6,114 nt of DNA from positions 1 to 6,114 of the forward strand of contig JAQUGU010000104.1 in assembly GCA_028683995.1 (NCBI GenBank), in the 5' to 3' direction. Under the pieces are notes generated by a model, which saw nothing but the letters and a program-made list of their open reading frames with translations, was not told where the DNA came from and ran no database searches. How positions within the stretch are numbered: position 1 is the stretch's first letter; the number at the start of each line of letters is the position of its first letter. Positions 1-5,703 of the stretch are shown here, one piece after another. The DNA is from Syntrophomonadaceae bacterium. Lineage in GTDB: Bacteria; Bacillota; Syntrophomonadia; Syntrophomonadales; Syntrophomonadaceae. Both the position numbers and the translations under genes were made by a program.

Positions 1-4
1 GTAA

Positions 5-17
5 TTTAATGTCAATA
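5..17. repeat. 13-bp direct repeat, copy 1 (TTTAATGTCAATA)
   Basis: The same 13 bases occur at 5-17 and at 146-158, the second copy spanning the znuA start codon. On the reverse strand the repeat reads TATTGACATTAAA and so contains a TTGACA hexamer. The two copies bracket the promoter and palindrome. The repeat is exact, but its meaning is unknown and chance is possible in AT-rich DNA. Confidence 0.4.
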
Positions 18-67
18 TTGTTTGGTAATATGGAGCTAAATTTTTTGCTTTTAAGGTATGGAATGTA

Positions 68-97
68 TTGACAACAACAACATGGGGGAGTAATAAT
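68..97 (+). promoter_or_regulatory. Predicted sigma-A promoter of the znu operon
   Basis: A perfect -35 hexamer TTGACA lies at 68-73. A -10-like AATAAT (5 of 6 matches to TATAAT) lies at 92-97, with an 18-base spacer. The -10 falls inside the left arm of the 46-bp palindrome, so a protein bound there would block RNA polymerase. Transcription would start near 103-105, about 45 bases before the znuA start codon. Prediction from consensus matching only. Confidence 0.65.
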
Positions 98-133
98 ACA
101 AGATGCAAGTACTTGCATCTTGTATTATTACTC
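88..133. promoter_or_regulatory. Perfect 46-bp palindrome, probable operator (Zur or other metal regulator)
   Basis: Bases 88-110 are the exact reverse complement of 111-133, with no spacer and no mismatch. Each arm holds GTAATAATAC (90-99, mirrored at 122-131) and the core is GATGCAAGTACTTGCATC (102-119). The left arm contains the predicted -10 of the znu promoter and the right arm ends one base before the AAAGGAGGT ribosome site, so the dyad fills the space between promoter and gene. AT-rich dyads with TAATAAT-type half-sites resemble Fur/Zur-family boxes, but this one is much longer than the usual 19-23 bp. The core could be a site for a second regulator. If transcribed from further upstream, it would also form a 23-bp RNA hairpin just before the ribosome site. 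The dyad is certain; its role is inferred from position. Confidence 0.75.
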
Positions 134-145
134 AAAGGAGGTCGG

Positions 146-158
146 TTTAATGTCAATA
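146..158. repeat. 13-bp direct repeat, copy 2, over the znuA start codon
   Basis: Exact second copy of the 5-17 repeat. Its reverse strand carries TATTGACA pointing toward the 46-bp palindrome, mirroring the TATTGACA at 66-73 on the other side. The gaps to the palindrome are 14 bases on the left and 17 on the right, so the outer symmetry is imperfect. Confidence 0.4.
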
Positions 159-1064
159 GGCAGACAAAAATCAAAATTGGGGATTTTATTGTCCATGCTG
201 GTTCTGCTTACGCTGCTCCTATACGGTTGCAGCAGTAGTGAGAAGAAAGCCGCTCAGGCCCCCGCCGGACAGCCGGACAAATTGTGGGTTGCTGTATCCA
301 TTGTTCCCCAGGCAAGCTTTGTCAAGGCCGTGGGGGCAGATATGGTAGAAGTAGTGACCATGATTCCGCCGGGAGCCAACCCGGAAAACTATGCTCCTGC
401 TCCCCAGACCATGGAACAGTTAAGCGATGCTAAAATATATTTTGCCATCGGTGTCCCGGCGGAAAAGAACGGTATTCTGCCCCGGTTGAAGCAGGCCAAT
501 TCTCAGATGAAGGTGGTGGATCTGCCTGCTCAAGTGGAGCAAGTTTATCCTGCCCTGGAAATAGCAGCGGGAGAAAAAGACCCCCACTGTTGGATGTCGC
601 CCAGGAGGGTTGAAAAAATGGTTAAAATAATTGCTGCAGAATTAGCTGCGGCTGACCCCCCGAACGCTGAAAGCTATCAAAAAAATGCTGCTTCTTATCA
701 GGCGGAACTGAAGAAACTTGATGAAGAAATTAAATCCTCCCTGGCCGGGGTGTCCGGGCAAAGCTTTATTGTTTATCATCCCGCCATGGGCTATTTTGCC
801 AGTGACTATGGCTTGAAGATGATCGCTCTTGAGGAGGAAGGCAAAGAGGCTACTCCGGCACAATTCAAGGCAGTTATAGATAAGGCTAAGAAGGAGAAAA
901 TAAAAGTAATATTCTACCAGGCGGAAATGGACAGTAAACAGGCCCAGACCCTGGCCCGGGAATTGGGTGGGCAGGCTGAACTTATTGCCCCGCTGGCCCC
1001 GGATTACATTGACAATTTGCGCAAAACCGGTCAAACTTTTGCCCAGGTGCTGGCGGAACAGTAA
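150..1064 (+). CDS. znuA: Zinc/manganese ABC transporter substrate-binding lipoprotein (ZnuA/TroA family)
   Basis: Metal receptor anchored outside the cell membrane that hands a divalent cation, most likely Zn(II), to the ZnuB permease. The start is ATG at 150, eight bases after an ideal AAAGGAGGT (134-142); an in-frame ATG at 120 lies inside the palindrome and has no ribosome site. The 304-residue product has a Lys/Arg-containing N-terminus, a hydrophobic segment (residues 10-25) and a lipobox LYGC with Cys27 as the lipidated residue. The TroA fold shows GANPENY (75-81), DPHCW (144-148, His146), YHPAMGYF (209-216, His210), GKEATP (231-236), IFYQAEMDS (254-262) and PLAPDY (281-286). The first canonical metal ligand, His in PHxY, is Glu79 here, while the next two His ligands are kept. 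The His/Asp-rich loop of many ZnuA proteins is absent. Mn or another metal cannot be excluded. It is followed by ATPase and permease genes in the same direction. Confidence 0.9.
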   Translation: MSIGRQKSKLGILLSMLVLLTLLLYGCSSSEKKAAQAPAGQPDKLWVAVSIVPQASFVKAVGADMVEVVTMIPPGANPENYAPAPQTMEQLSDAKIYFAIGVPAEKNGILPRLKQANSQMKVVDLPAQVEQVYPALEIAAGEKDPHCWMSPRRVEKMVKIIAAELAAADPPNAESYQKNAASYQAELKKLDEEIKSSLAGVSGQSFIVYHPAMGYFASDYGLKMIALEEEGKEATPAQFKAVIDKAKKEKIKVIFYQAEMDSKQAQTLARELGGQAELIAPLAPDYIDNLRKTGQTFAQVLAEQ

Positions 1065-1112
1065 TTAAACTGCTTGCCCCTGGCCGCTGTTTTCACAGGT
1101 GGTTGCTTACTT

Positions 1113-1943
1113 ATGACCGTAGTGGTTGAACATAGTTTTAATTATTTTGAAAAGCAAGGTGAGCCTTTGACCAGAGAAATGGATAAAATAGTTGAATTAC
1201 GAAATGTAAGTGCGGGCTATGGTACCATACCAGCGGTGCAGGATATTAATCTAAGCATCGAAAAAGGCAGCTTTACCGGTATTATAGGGCCCAATGGCGG
1301 GGGCAAGAGCACTCTTTTAAAAATAATTCTGGGGTTGGTTGAACCCTGGACCGGGCAGGTCAGAATATTGGGTCAGAGACCTGAGCGCAACCGCCATCTG
1401 GTCGGCTATGTTCCGCAGGCAGCGACTACTAACCGCCGGTTTCCCATATCGGTTCGCCAGGTAGTCTTGCTGGGTAGGTTGGCAGGGAGAGCCCCCGCTT
1501 TCCATCGCTATCAAAGCCTTGATCATGATATAGTGGACCAATGTTTGGCCCGGCTTGAAATCATGGATTTGGCTGAGCGCCAGATCGGACAGTTGTCCGG
1601 TGGGCAGTGGCAGAGGGTTCTGATTGCCCGGGCTCTGGCGGTGAAACCGGTGTTACTGCTTTTAGATGAAGCGACCAGCGGGCTGGACGCTGGTGTCAGC
1701 ACCCAGGTCTATGAACTTTTGCGGGAACTAAACCAGGAGATGACCATTATTATGGTAACCCATGACACCATGGCGCTCAGCTCCTATGTTAATAATATTG
1801 CCTGCATCAATCATATTTTGCACTATCATGGTGAGTCAGCCCTTAGCCCGGAACTAATCATGCAAGTCTACGGCTGTCCGGTGGAACTGATTGCTCATGG
1901 TGTACCTCACCGGGTGCTGGAACAACATGGAGGTTTATCATGA
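1113..1943 (+). CDS. znuC: Zinc/manganese ABC transporter ATP-binding protein
   Basis: Cytoplasmic ATPase that drives metal import through ZnuB. Numbered from ATG 1113 (276 residues): Walker A GPNGGGKST at 59-67, Q-loop Gln102 in YVPQ, ABC signature LSGGQWQR at 161-168, Walker B LLLLDEAT with Asp185 and Glu186, and H-loop His217 in VTHD. The C-terminal stretch VYGCPVELIAHGVPHRVL is characteristic of ZnuC/MntB-type ATPases. Start choice is uncertain. ATG 1113 has AGGTGG (1097-1102) ten bases upstream. An internal ATG at 1179 has a poor ribosome site but would give 254 residues, the usual family length, with the conserved domain starting at once. A TTG at 1074 has no ribosome site. The stop overlaps the znuB start (ATGA at 1940-1943), indicating translational coupling. 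Confidence 0.92.
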   Translation: MTVVVEHSFNYFEKQGEPLTREMDKIVELRNVSAGYGTIPAVQDINLSIEKGSFTGIIGPNGGGKSTLLKIILGLVEPWTGQVRILGQRPERNRHLVGYVPQAATTNRRFPISVRQVVLLGRLAGRAPAFHRYQSLDHDIVDQCLARLEIMDLAERQIGQLSGGQWQRVLIARALAVKPVLLLLDEATSGLDAGVSTQVYELLRELNQEMTIIMVTHDTMALSSYVNNIACINHILHYHGESALSPELIMQVYGCPVELIAHGVPHRVLEQHGGLS

Positions 1944-2767
1944 TATCATCCCTGCTTCACTACCAATTTTTGCAGAATGCCTTCATGGCCGCTTTGTTGG
2001 CAAGTATTGCCTGTGGCATACTGGGCACTATTATCGTGGAAAAGAAACTGGTGATGATGAGCGGGGGGATTGCCCATACTGCTTTTGGAGGCATAGGGCT
2101 GGGCTACTACCTGCGGATAGAGCCGATTTATACCGCTCTGGCCTTTTCGCTTTTTTCGGCATTGTCGATTGCTCGTATTCAACGACGTGCAACTGTTATG
2201 CCCGATGTACTCATCGGGATGTTCTGGCCTTTGGGAATGGCCCTGGGCATTTTGTTTATCTCCATGACTCCCGGCTATCCCCCCAGCATGAGCAGTTACC
2301 TGTTTGGGGATATTTTAACGGTATCCCGGGTGGATTTATTGGTTATGGCCGTGCTGGATTTGTTGCTTCTCTTAACTGTAGTGAGCTTTTATCATCTTCT
2401 GCAGGCGTACTGGTTTGACGAAGAGTTCAGTATGGCCCTGGGATTACCGGTAGTGCTGGCAGAATCATTAACCTATGCCATGATAGCCATTACAGTTGTA
2501 GTGCTGATCCGGGTGGTAGGCATTATTCTCATCCTGGCTCTGTTATGTGTCCCGCCTGCGCTGGCCGGCCTTTTTCGCAATGACCTTCCGGGCATTATGG
2601 GATTGGCAGTGCTTATAGGGGCTGTCTTCTGTTTGAGCGGTTTGGGGATTTCCTATTGCTATAATATTCCCTCCGGGGCGGCCATTGTAATTTTGTCGGT
2701 GCTGGTTTATACCGGTACGCAACTATTGCTCCGTTGCTCAAGTTCATACTTCACCACTAAACGTTGA
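1940..2767 (+). CDS. znuB: Zinc/manganese ABC transporter permease (ABC-3 family)
   Basis: Integral membrane channel of the importer, presumably acting as a dimer with two ZnuC subunits and fed by the ZnuA lipoprotein. The 275-residue protein is strongly hydrophobic, with about seven to eight membrane segments (roughly residues 12-33, 60-80, 88-110, 130-152, 172-205, 215-236 and 243-262). Family motifs include SGGIAHTAFGG (41-51), close to the SHAALPG-type motif of ABC-3 permeases, the loop SYLFGDIL, and a late IPSGAAIVI segment. The start ATG at 1940 is preceded by GGAGG (1929-1933) at a six-base spacing and overlaps the znuC stop by four bases. Length is normal and no defect is visible. Substrate is inferred from the neighbours. 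Confidence 0.92.
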   Translation: MISSLLHYQFLQNAFMAALLASIACGILGTIIVEKKLVMMSGGIAHTAFGGIGLGYYLRIEPIYTALAFSLFSALSIARIQRRATVMPDVLIGMFWPLGMALGILFISMTPGYPPSMSSYLFGDILTVSRVDLLVMAVLDLLLLLTVVSFYHLLQAYWFDEEFSMALGLPVVLAESLTYAMIAITVVVLIRVVGIILILALLCVPPALAGLFRNDLPGIMGLAVLIGAVFCLSGLGISYCYNIPSGAAIVILSVLVYTGTQLLLRCSSSYFTTKR

Positions 2768-2770
2768 TTT

Positions 2771-2799
2771 TTGACTCCTTCCGCCATGCCTGTCATAAT
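2771..2799 (+). promoter_or_regulatory. Predicted internal promoter in front of the Fur-family regulator
   Basis: TTGACT at 2771-2776 (5 of 6) and CATAAT at 2794-2799 (5 of 6) are separated by exactly 17 bases. A TG at 2791-2792 gives an extended -10. It sits immediately after the znuB stop, about 40 bases before the regulator start codon, so the regulator could be made independently of the transporter. No copy of the 46-bp palindrome arms is present here. Confidence 0.6.
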
Positions 2800-2837
2800 T
2801 TAAAAAAAGGAAGAACAGGAAAGGAGTTTCTCGGAGA

Positions 2838-3269
2838 ATGGATTTGAGCAGTCTTAAACAGCAATTGGCGGCAAAGGGATATAAGATGACCCGGCCCCGG
2901 CGGGTAATTTTGGAAGCCCTGGCCCGGAAGCCCGGCTGGGTTACGGCCAAAGATCTGCATAAAGAAGTGTGCAATCATTCTGGACATATAGATTTTTCCA
3001 CGGTGTGTCGTAATTTGGACACCCTCACCGGTATGGAGATACTCTGTCGGGTTGACCGGGATAACAATGGAATTTTCGCCTACTGTTTGCGGGAAATGGA
3101 GGAGCACCATCACCACCTCATTTGCCGTTGCTGTGGCAAAACAAGTCCTATGGATTTTTGCCCTCTCAGCCAGTTGAGCCTAGTTCAGACAGAAGGTTAC
3201 AGCGAGTTGGAATGCCGTTTTGAAGTATACGGAATCTGCCATGACTGCCAGGCAAAACAGGGGAACTGA
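2838..3269 (+). CDS. zur: Fur-family metal-responsive repressor, probably Zur
   Basis: Dimeric DNA-binding repressor expected to shut off the upstream metal-import genes when the metal is replete. The 143-residue protein has an N-terminal winged helix (1-80) with TRPRRVILEAL (18-28) and recognition-helix segment DFSTVCRNLDTL (52-63). The metal-binding and dimer domain has HHHHLICRCCG (90-100), with Cys96 and Cys99 forming one CxxC and Cys134 and Cys137 the second, the structural zinc site. Unusually, the recognition-helix Tyr of STVYRNL is Cys57 (codon 3006-3008). ATG 2838 follows AAGGAG (2821-2826) by 11 bases. It lies 70 bases after znuB, with its own predicted promoter. Zur is preferred over Fur, PerR or Mur because of the transporter context; sequence motifs alone do not settle it. 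Confidence 0.85.
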   Translation: MDLSSLKQQLAAKGYKMTRPRRVILEALARKPGWVTAKDLHKEVCNHSGHIDFSTVCRNLDTLTGMEILCRVDRDNNGIFAYCLREMEEHHHHLICRCCGKTSPMDFCPLSQLSLVQTEGYSELECRFEVYGICHDCQAKQGN

Positions 3270-3290
3270 ATCCGGAATCTGTCCCCCAAT

Positions 3291-3314
3291 CCCTTGCCCA
3301 ATTTGGGATAAGGG
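3291..3314. other. Imperfect hairpin downstream of the regulator gene
   Basis: CCCTT and CCCA (3291-3295, 3297-3300) pair with TGGG and AAGGG (3304-3307, 3310-3314) around a 3-base loop, with a small internal mismatch. An outer TCCGG/CCGGA pairing (3271-3275 with 3319-3323) can extend it. No T-run follows, so on its own it is not a terminator. It may support the stronger hairpin just beyond it. Confidence 0.35.
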
Positions 3315-3328
3315 TCTGCCGGAACATA

Positions 3329-3372
3329 AAAACCAGACGAGAAAGGGGATAAACCCTTTCTCGTCTGGTTTT
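3329..3372. terminator. Bidirectional rho-independent terminator
   Basis: A perfect 19-bp stem (3329-3347 with 3354-3372) encloses the six-base loop GATAAA. The stem ends in AAAA on the left and TTTT on the right, so it gives a U-tract in either reading direction. It sits between two convergent operons, 59 bases after the regulator stop and 3 bases beyond the stop of the minus-strand small gene. Confidence 0.93.
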
Positions 3373-3375
3373 AAC

Positions 3376-3573
3376 TTATTTGTTGGTCGTATTATTGGAG
3401 TTAGTTAATCCGCGACCTCTACCGCCTCTGGGGCTATTGCTGCCAGAGTTCTTGCGCCCCGGCTTTTGGTCGGCATTATTGCTATTATTTCCACGACCTG
3501 CGCCGCATTTTCCTCTGAGACGACCTGTTTTAGGTCCCTGACCCTGAGGACCGGTTCCATCTTGGTTAGGCAT
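3376..3573 (-). CDS. Small basic Gly/Asn/Arg-rich protein, DUF5320-like
   Basis: A 65-residue protein of unknown function. It begins MPNQDGTGPQGQGPKTGR, matching the DGTGPxGxGPxTGR start shared by small proteins of the DUF5320 type, often found beside ferredoxin-type MinD ATPases and NifX-family proteins in anaerobes. The rest is low-complexity: Gly, Asn, Ser, Arg and Lys, a single Cys (Cys23 in RGKCGAGRG), RGGRGRG near the end and an Asn/Thr tail. No membrane segment or signal peptide is seen, and it is probably disordered and strongly positive. The start is ATG 3573, eight bases after GGAAGGAG; a GTG at 3582 overlaps that ribosome site. It is the last gene of the operon, 19 bases after the ATPase gene and right before the shared terminator. 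Family assignment is from the N-terminal motif by memory. Confidence 0.75.
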   Translation of the reverse strand: MPNQDGTGPQGQGPKTGRLRGKCGAGRGNNSNNADQKPGRKNSGSNSPRGGRGRGLTNSNNTTNK

Positions 3574-3592
3574 CAGCTTCACTCCTTCCTTT

Positions 3593-4456
3593 TTAAACCA
3601 CAGTCAATTGTTCTATAATATTTTCCCAAAGGGGAAAAAGCATTTTCCGTATTACCGGATTTGTTGCAGGAATTTCGGCCTGGGCAATAGACTGCACAAT
3701 AATATTGCTGAAAGGTATTTTGCCGGCCAGGGGCAGATCGTTATTCAGTGCCCAGTTTTCTATCTCCTGGCTAATATCTGGATTTAAATCCCATTTATTG
3801 ATAATTACCATACCTTTTATACCCCGTAGTTGCATTAGTTGATAAACTCGTTGCAAATCATGAAACCCGGAAAGACTCGGTTCAGTCACCAAAACTATCA
3901 GGTCAACCTCTACCATGGAAGAAATAACGGCACAGCCAATTCCGGGCGGGCCATCAGCAATAATAAGCGGGGTCTGTTCAGTATCGGCCCTTTTACGAGC
4001 CATAGTTTTAACCTGAGCCACTAATTTACCCGAATTTTCTTCACCAGGTCTTAAATCTGCAAAAAACACCTTGTGCTTTTGATTAAACATGCCTTCGGCC
4101 CAGTGCCCCGAAGATCGGGGATACATAGTAATGGCTTGCACCGGGCAAATCTTCTCACAAAAACCACATCCCTCACAGGATAGGGGTAAAACCCGGAATT
4201 CCTCGTTAATAGCATCAAAACGGCACAGTTCCGCACATAAGCCACAACTAATACAGGATTCTTCATCTATATGAGCCGTATATCCGGCACTGAAATCGTG
4301 ACTGCTAACTTTTTGCGGTTTTAATAGGATGGGCAGATTGGAAGCATCTACATCATAATCGCAGGCTACACAGTTATCTGCCAGTTGTATAAAGGAAGAA
4401 GTTAGCGAGGTTTTACCGGTGCCTCCTTTGCCGCTGATGAATAGTATCTCTTTCAT
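3593..4456 (-). CDS. MinD-superfamily P-loop ATPase with inserted [4Fe-4S] ferredoxin domain (paralog 1)
   Basis: A 287-residue cytoplasmic ATPase of the MinD/Mrp/NBP35-like class. Residues 8-17 hold the deviant Walker A SGKGGTGKTS with the signature Lys10. A bacterial ferredoxin insert follows: CISCGLCAELC (Cys68, 71, 74, 78) and CEGCGFCEKICP (Cys94, 97, 100, 104), spaced for two [4Fe-4S] clusters. The ATPase fold resumes with the ADLRPGEENSGKLV segment (133-146), the switch II motif DGPPGIGC (168-175) and VTEPSLSGFHDL. Its start overlaps the stop of the upstream paralog (ATGA, 4453-4456), with AAGGGGG seven bases before. Family knowledge suggests nucleotide-dependent handling of metal-sulfur clusters or electron transfer to a partner; the substrate is not known. 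Probable partners are the neighbouring paralog and the NifX/orange-protein relatives. It is not a cell-division MinD, since there is no C-terminal amphipathic targeting helix. Confidence 0.87.
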   Translation of the reverse strand: MKEILFISGKGGTGKTSLTSSFIQLADNCVACDYDVDASNLPILLKPQKVSSHDFSAGYTAHIDEESCISCGLCAELCRFDAINEEFRVLPLSCEGCGFCEKICPVQAITMYPRSSGHWAEGMFNQKHKVFFADLRPGEENSGKLVAQVKTMARKRADTEQTPLIIADGPPGIGCAVISSMVEVDLIVLVTEPSLSGFHDLQRVYQLMQLRGIKGMVIINKWDLNPDISQEIENWALNNDLPLAGKIPFSNIIVQSIAQAEIPATNPVIRKMLFPLWENIIEQLTVV

Positions 4457-5295
4457 GATAAGGCCCCCTTAATCTGGTTGAAAATATCAGTTAAAATACC
4501 ATGTAAAGAGGGCATTGCCTCCAGAGGGTCCTGGCCTTGCATATAGGCCCGGGCCAGTTCCGGACTAAATGGAATACGTCCCAGGATAGGGACCCCGGTT
4601 TTATCAGACAAAGCTGTTAGCTCGCTTTCTTCTCCCTGCCAGCGGTTTATCACCAATCCTCCGGGTATATTAAGCATTTCTATTGCTTCCAGGGAGAGTT
4701 CCAGATCATGTAAACCAAAAGGGGTGGGCTCAGTTACCAGCAGACAGTAGTCACTATCTCTTATGGATTCAATCATGGCACAGGTAGTTCCAGGGGGACA
4801 ATCGACGATTCTCAGTGCTGAAGTTGCTTTCTGACTTTTGGTCGCTTTTATGAGTGGTGGACTTTGAGCTTCCCCAACATTAAGTCTGCCGGTTAACAGT
4901 GTCCCATAGCCCGGTAACTGAGCCTCTTCAATAACCCCGATAGGGTGCTCTATTTCCTTAATGGCCCTTAGTGGACAAAGATAGGTACAGGCTCCACAGG
5001 AATGACATAGCTCATCAAAAACTAATACCTTATCACTCAGTACCACCAGGGCGTTAAAACTACATATCTCAGCACACTCCCCGCATAGATTGCAAGCCCG
5101 GGGGGCGATTTCGGGAACCAGGCGACTAACATTGGTAGTCTTTTGTACCGCCTGCCCCAATACTAATCCTGCGTTAGGTTCTTCCACATCAGTATCGATT
5201 AACACCGAATTCTTATCACCCAGAATCCGCAGCAGACAAGTGCTGACTAAAGTTTTACCTGTACCACCTTTGCCGCTGGCTACTGCGATTTGCAT
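4453..5295 (-). CDS. MinD-superfamily P-loop ATPase with inserted [4Fe-4S] ferredoxin domain (paralog 2)
   Basis: A 280-residue ATPase of the same architecture as the next gene, in tandem. Residues 7-15 are SGKGGTGKT with signature Lys9, then IDTDVEEPN (33-41). The ferredoxin insert has CNLCGECAEIC (Cys68, 71, 74, 78) and CHSCGACTYLCP (Cys97, 100, 103, 107). It then has GRLNVGEAQSPPLIKATK (136-153) where the paralog has GEENSGKLV, followed by DCPPGTTC (165-172) and VTEPTPFGLHDL. The conserved differences suggest two dedicated subfamilies rather than a recent duplicate, so a heterodimer is plausible. ATG 5295 has AAAGGGAG six bases upstream. It lies 24 bases after a NifX-family gene and is coupled to the next ATPase by ATGA. 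Likely role, by inference: ATP-driven assembly or transfer of a metal-sulfur cofactor. Confidence 0.87.
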   Translation of the reverse strand: MQIAVASGKGGTGKTLVSTCLLRILGDKNSVLIDTDVEEPNAGLVLGQAVQKTTNVSRLVPEIAPRACNLCGECAEICSFNALVVLSDKVLVFDELCHSCGACTYLCPLRAIKEIEHPIGVIEEAQLPGYGTLLTGRLNVGEAQSPPLIKATKSQKATSALRIVDCPPGTTCAMIESIRDSDYCLLVTEPTPFGLHDLELSLEAIEMLNIPGGLVINRWQGEESELTALSDKTGVPILGRIPFSPELARAYMQGQDPLEAMPSLHGILTDIFNQIKGALS

Positions 5296-5319
5296 GATTA
5301 ACTCCCTTTCTTAGCCTTA

Positions 5320-5667
5320 TTAGCTATGGCAATCTCCCGCATGGGCATGTTCAGAACATACTTCTCCACTACTTTTTAAGTCGCCCTTTTCAAAGTGAGC
5401 AATAACATCTTCAATCACACCTGATACCCCAACAATAAGCTCAATACCCTGTTGGACAAATAGCTCCTGAGCTCTGCCGCCCATGCCACCGGCTATAACC
5501 AGCTCGGTACCCAAATTTTTTAAAAAACCAGGTAAGACACCAGGCTCGTGCCCGGGATTTGGAACTGATTTAAATACTTTGGTATTGGTATCATAAAATG
5601 TAAATTCTTCACAATGCCCGAAATGGGGACAGACCATATTTCCTTCTCTGGGAATGGCTATTAACAT
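5320..5667 (-). CDS. NifX/NifB-like dinitrogenase iron-molybdenum cofactor family protein with Cys/His tail
   Basis: A 115-residue single-domain protein of the Nitro_FeMo-Co family (RNase H-like fold; NifX, NafY, NifB C-terminus, orange protein). It shows VCPHFGHCEEF (12-22), with His15, His18 and Cys19 as possible metal ligands, HEPGVLPGFL (40-49) and VIAGGMGGRAQ (57-67), all typical of the HFGHC-type subgroup. The last dozen residues, CSEHAHAGDCHS, hold two Cys and three His (Cys104, His107, His109, Cys113, His114), a likely extra metal site. ATG 5667 has TGGAGG nine bases upstream. No nitrogenase gene is visible, so a role in nitrogen fixation is unlikely. It probably binds a metal-sulfur cluster handled by the downstream ATPases; the metal is unknown. 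Confidence 0.85.
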   Translation of the reverse strand: MLIAIPREGNMVCPHFGHCEEFTFYDTNTKVFKSVPNPGHEPGVLPGFLKNLGTELVIAGGMGGRAQELFVQQGIELIVGVSGVIEDVIAHFEKGDLKSSGEVCSEHAHAGDCHS

Positions 5668-5703
5668 ATAAAATTACCTCCAATTAAGAATTTATAACTA
5701 AAC

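Noticed and set aside
120..149. Upstream in-frame start extending the receptor by ten residues
   Set aside because: The added codons lie in the palindrome right arm and over the ribosome site; ATG 150 has ideal spacing and gives a normal lipoprotein signal.
642..1034. Minus-strand open frame within znuA
   Set aside because: Lies entirely antisense to a well-supported gene and shows no family motif.
1074..1112. TTG start extending the transporter ATPase
   Set aside because: No ribosome site upstream, and the extra residues do not belong to the ABC domain.
1891..2418. Open frame overlapping znuC and znuB on the + strand
   Set aside because: It is a shadow of znuB in another frame, with a Cys/His/Arg-rich composition and no recognisable domain.
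2793..3116. Minus-strand open frame over the regulator gene
   Set aside because: Antisense to a clear Fur-family gene, with no plausible domain.
3220..3408. Plus-strand open frame running through the terminator
   Set aside because: Overlaps the regulator end, the bidirectional terminator and the minus-strand small gene.
3593..5295. Cell-division MinD or plasmid ParA pair
   Set aside because: Both proteins have a two-cluster ferredoxin insert and lack the MinD membrane-targeting helix; there is no MinC, MinE, ParB or centromere-like repeat nearby.
5090..5314. Plus-strand open frame opposite the ATPase paralog 2 N-terminus
   Set aside because: Shadow of the Walker A and ferredoxin region on the other strand, with no independent support.
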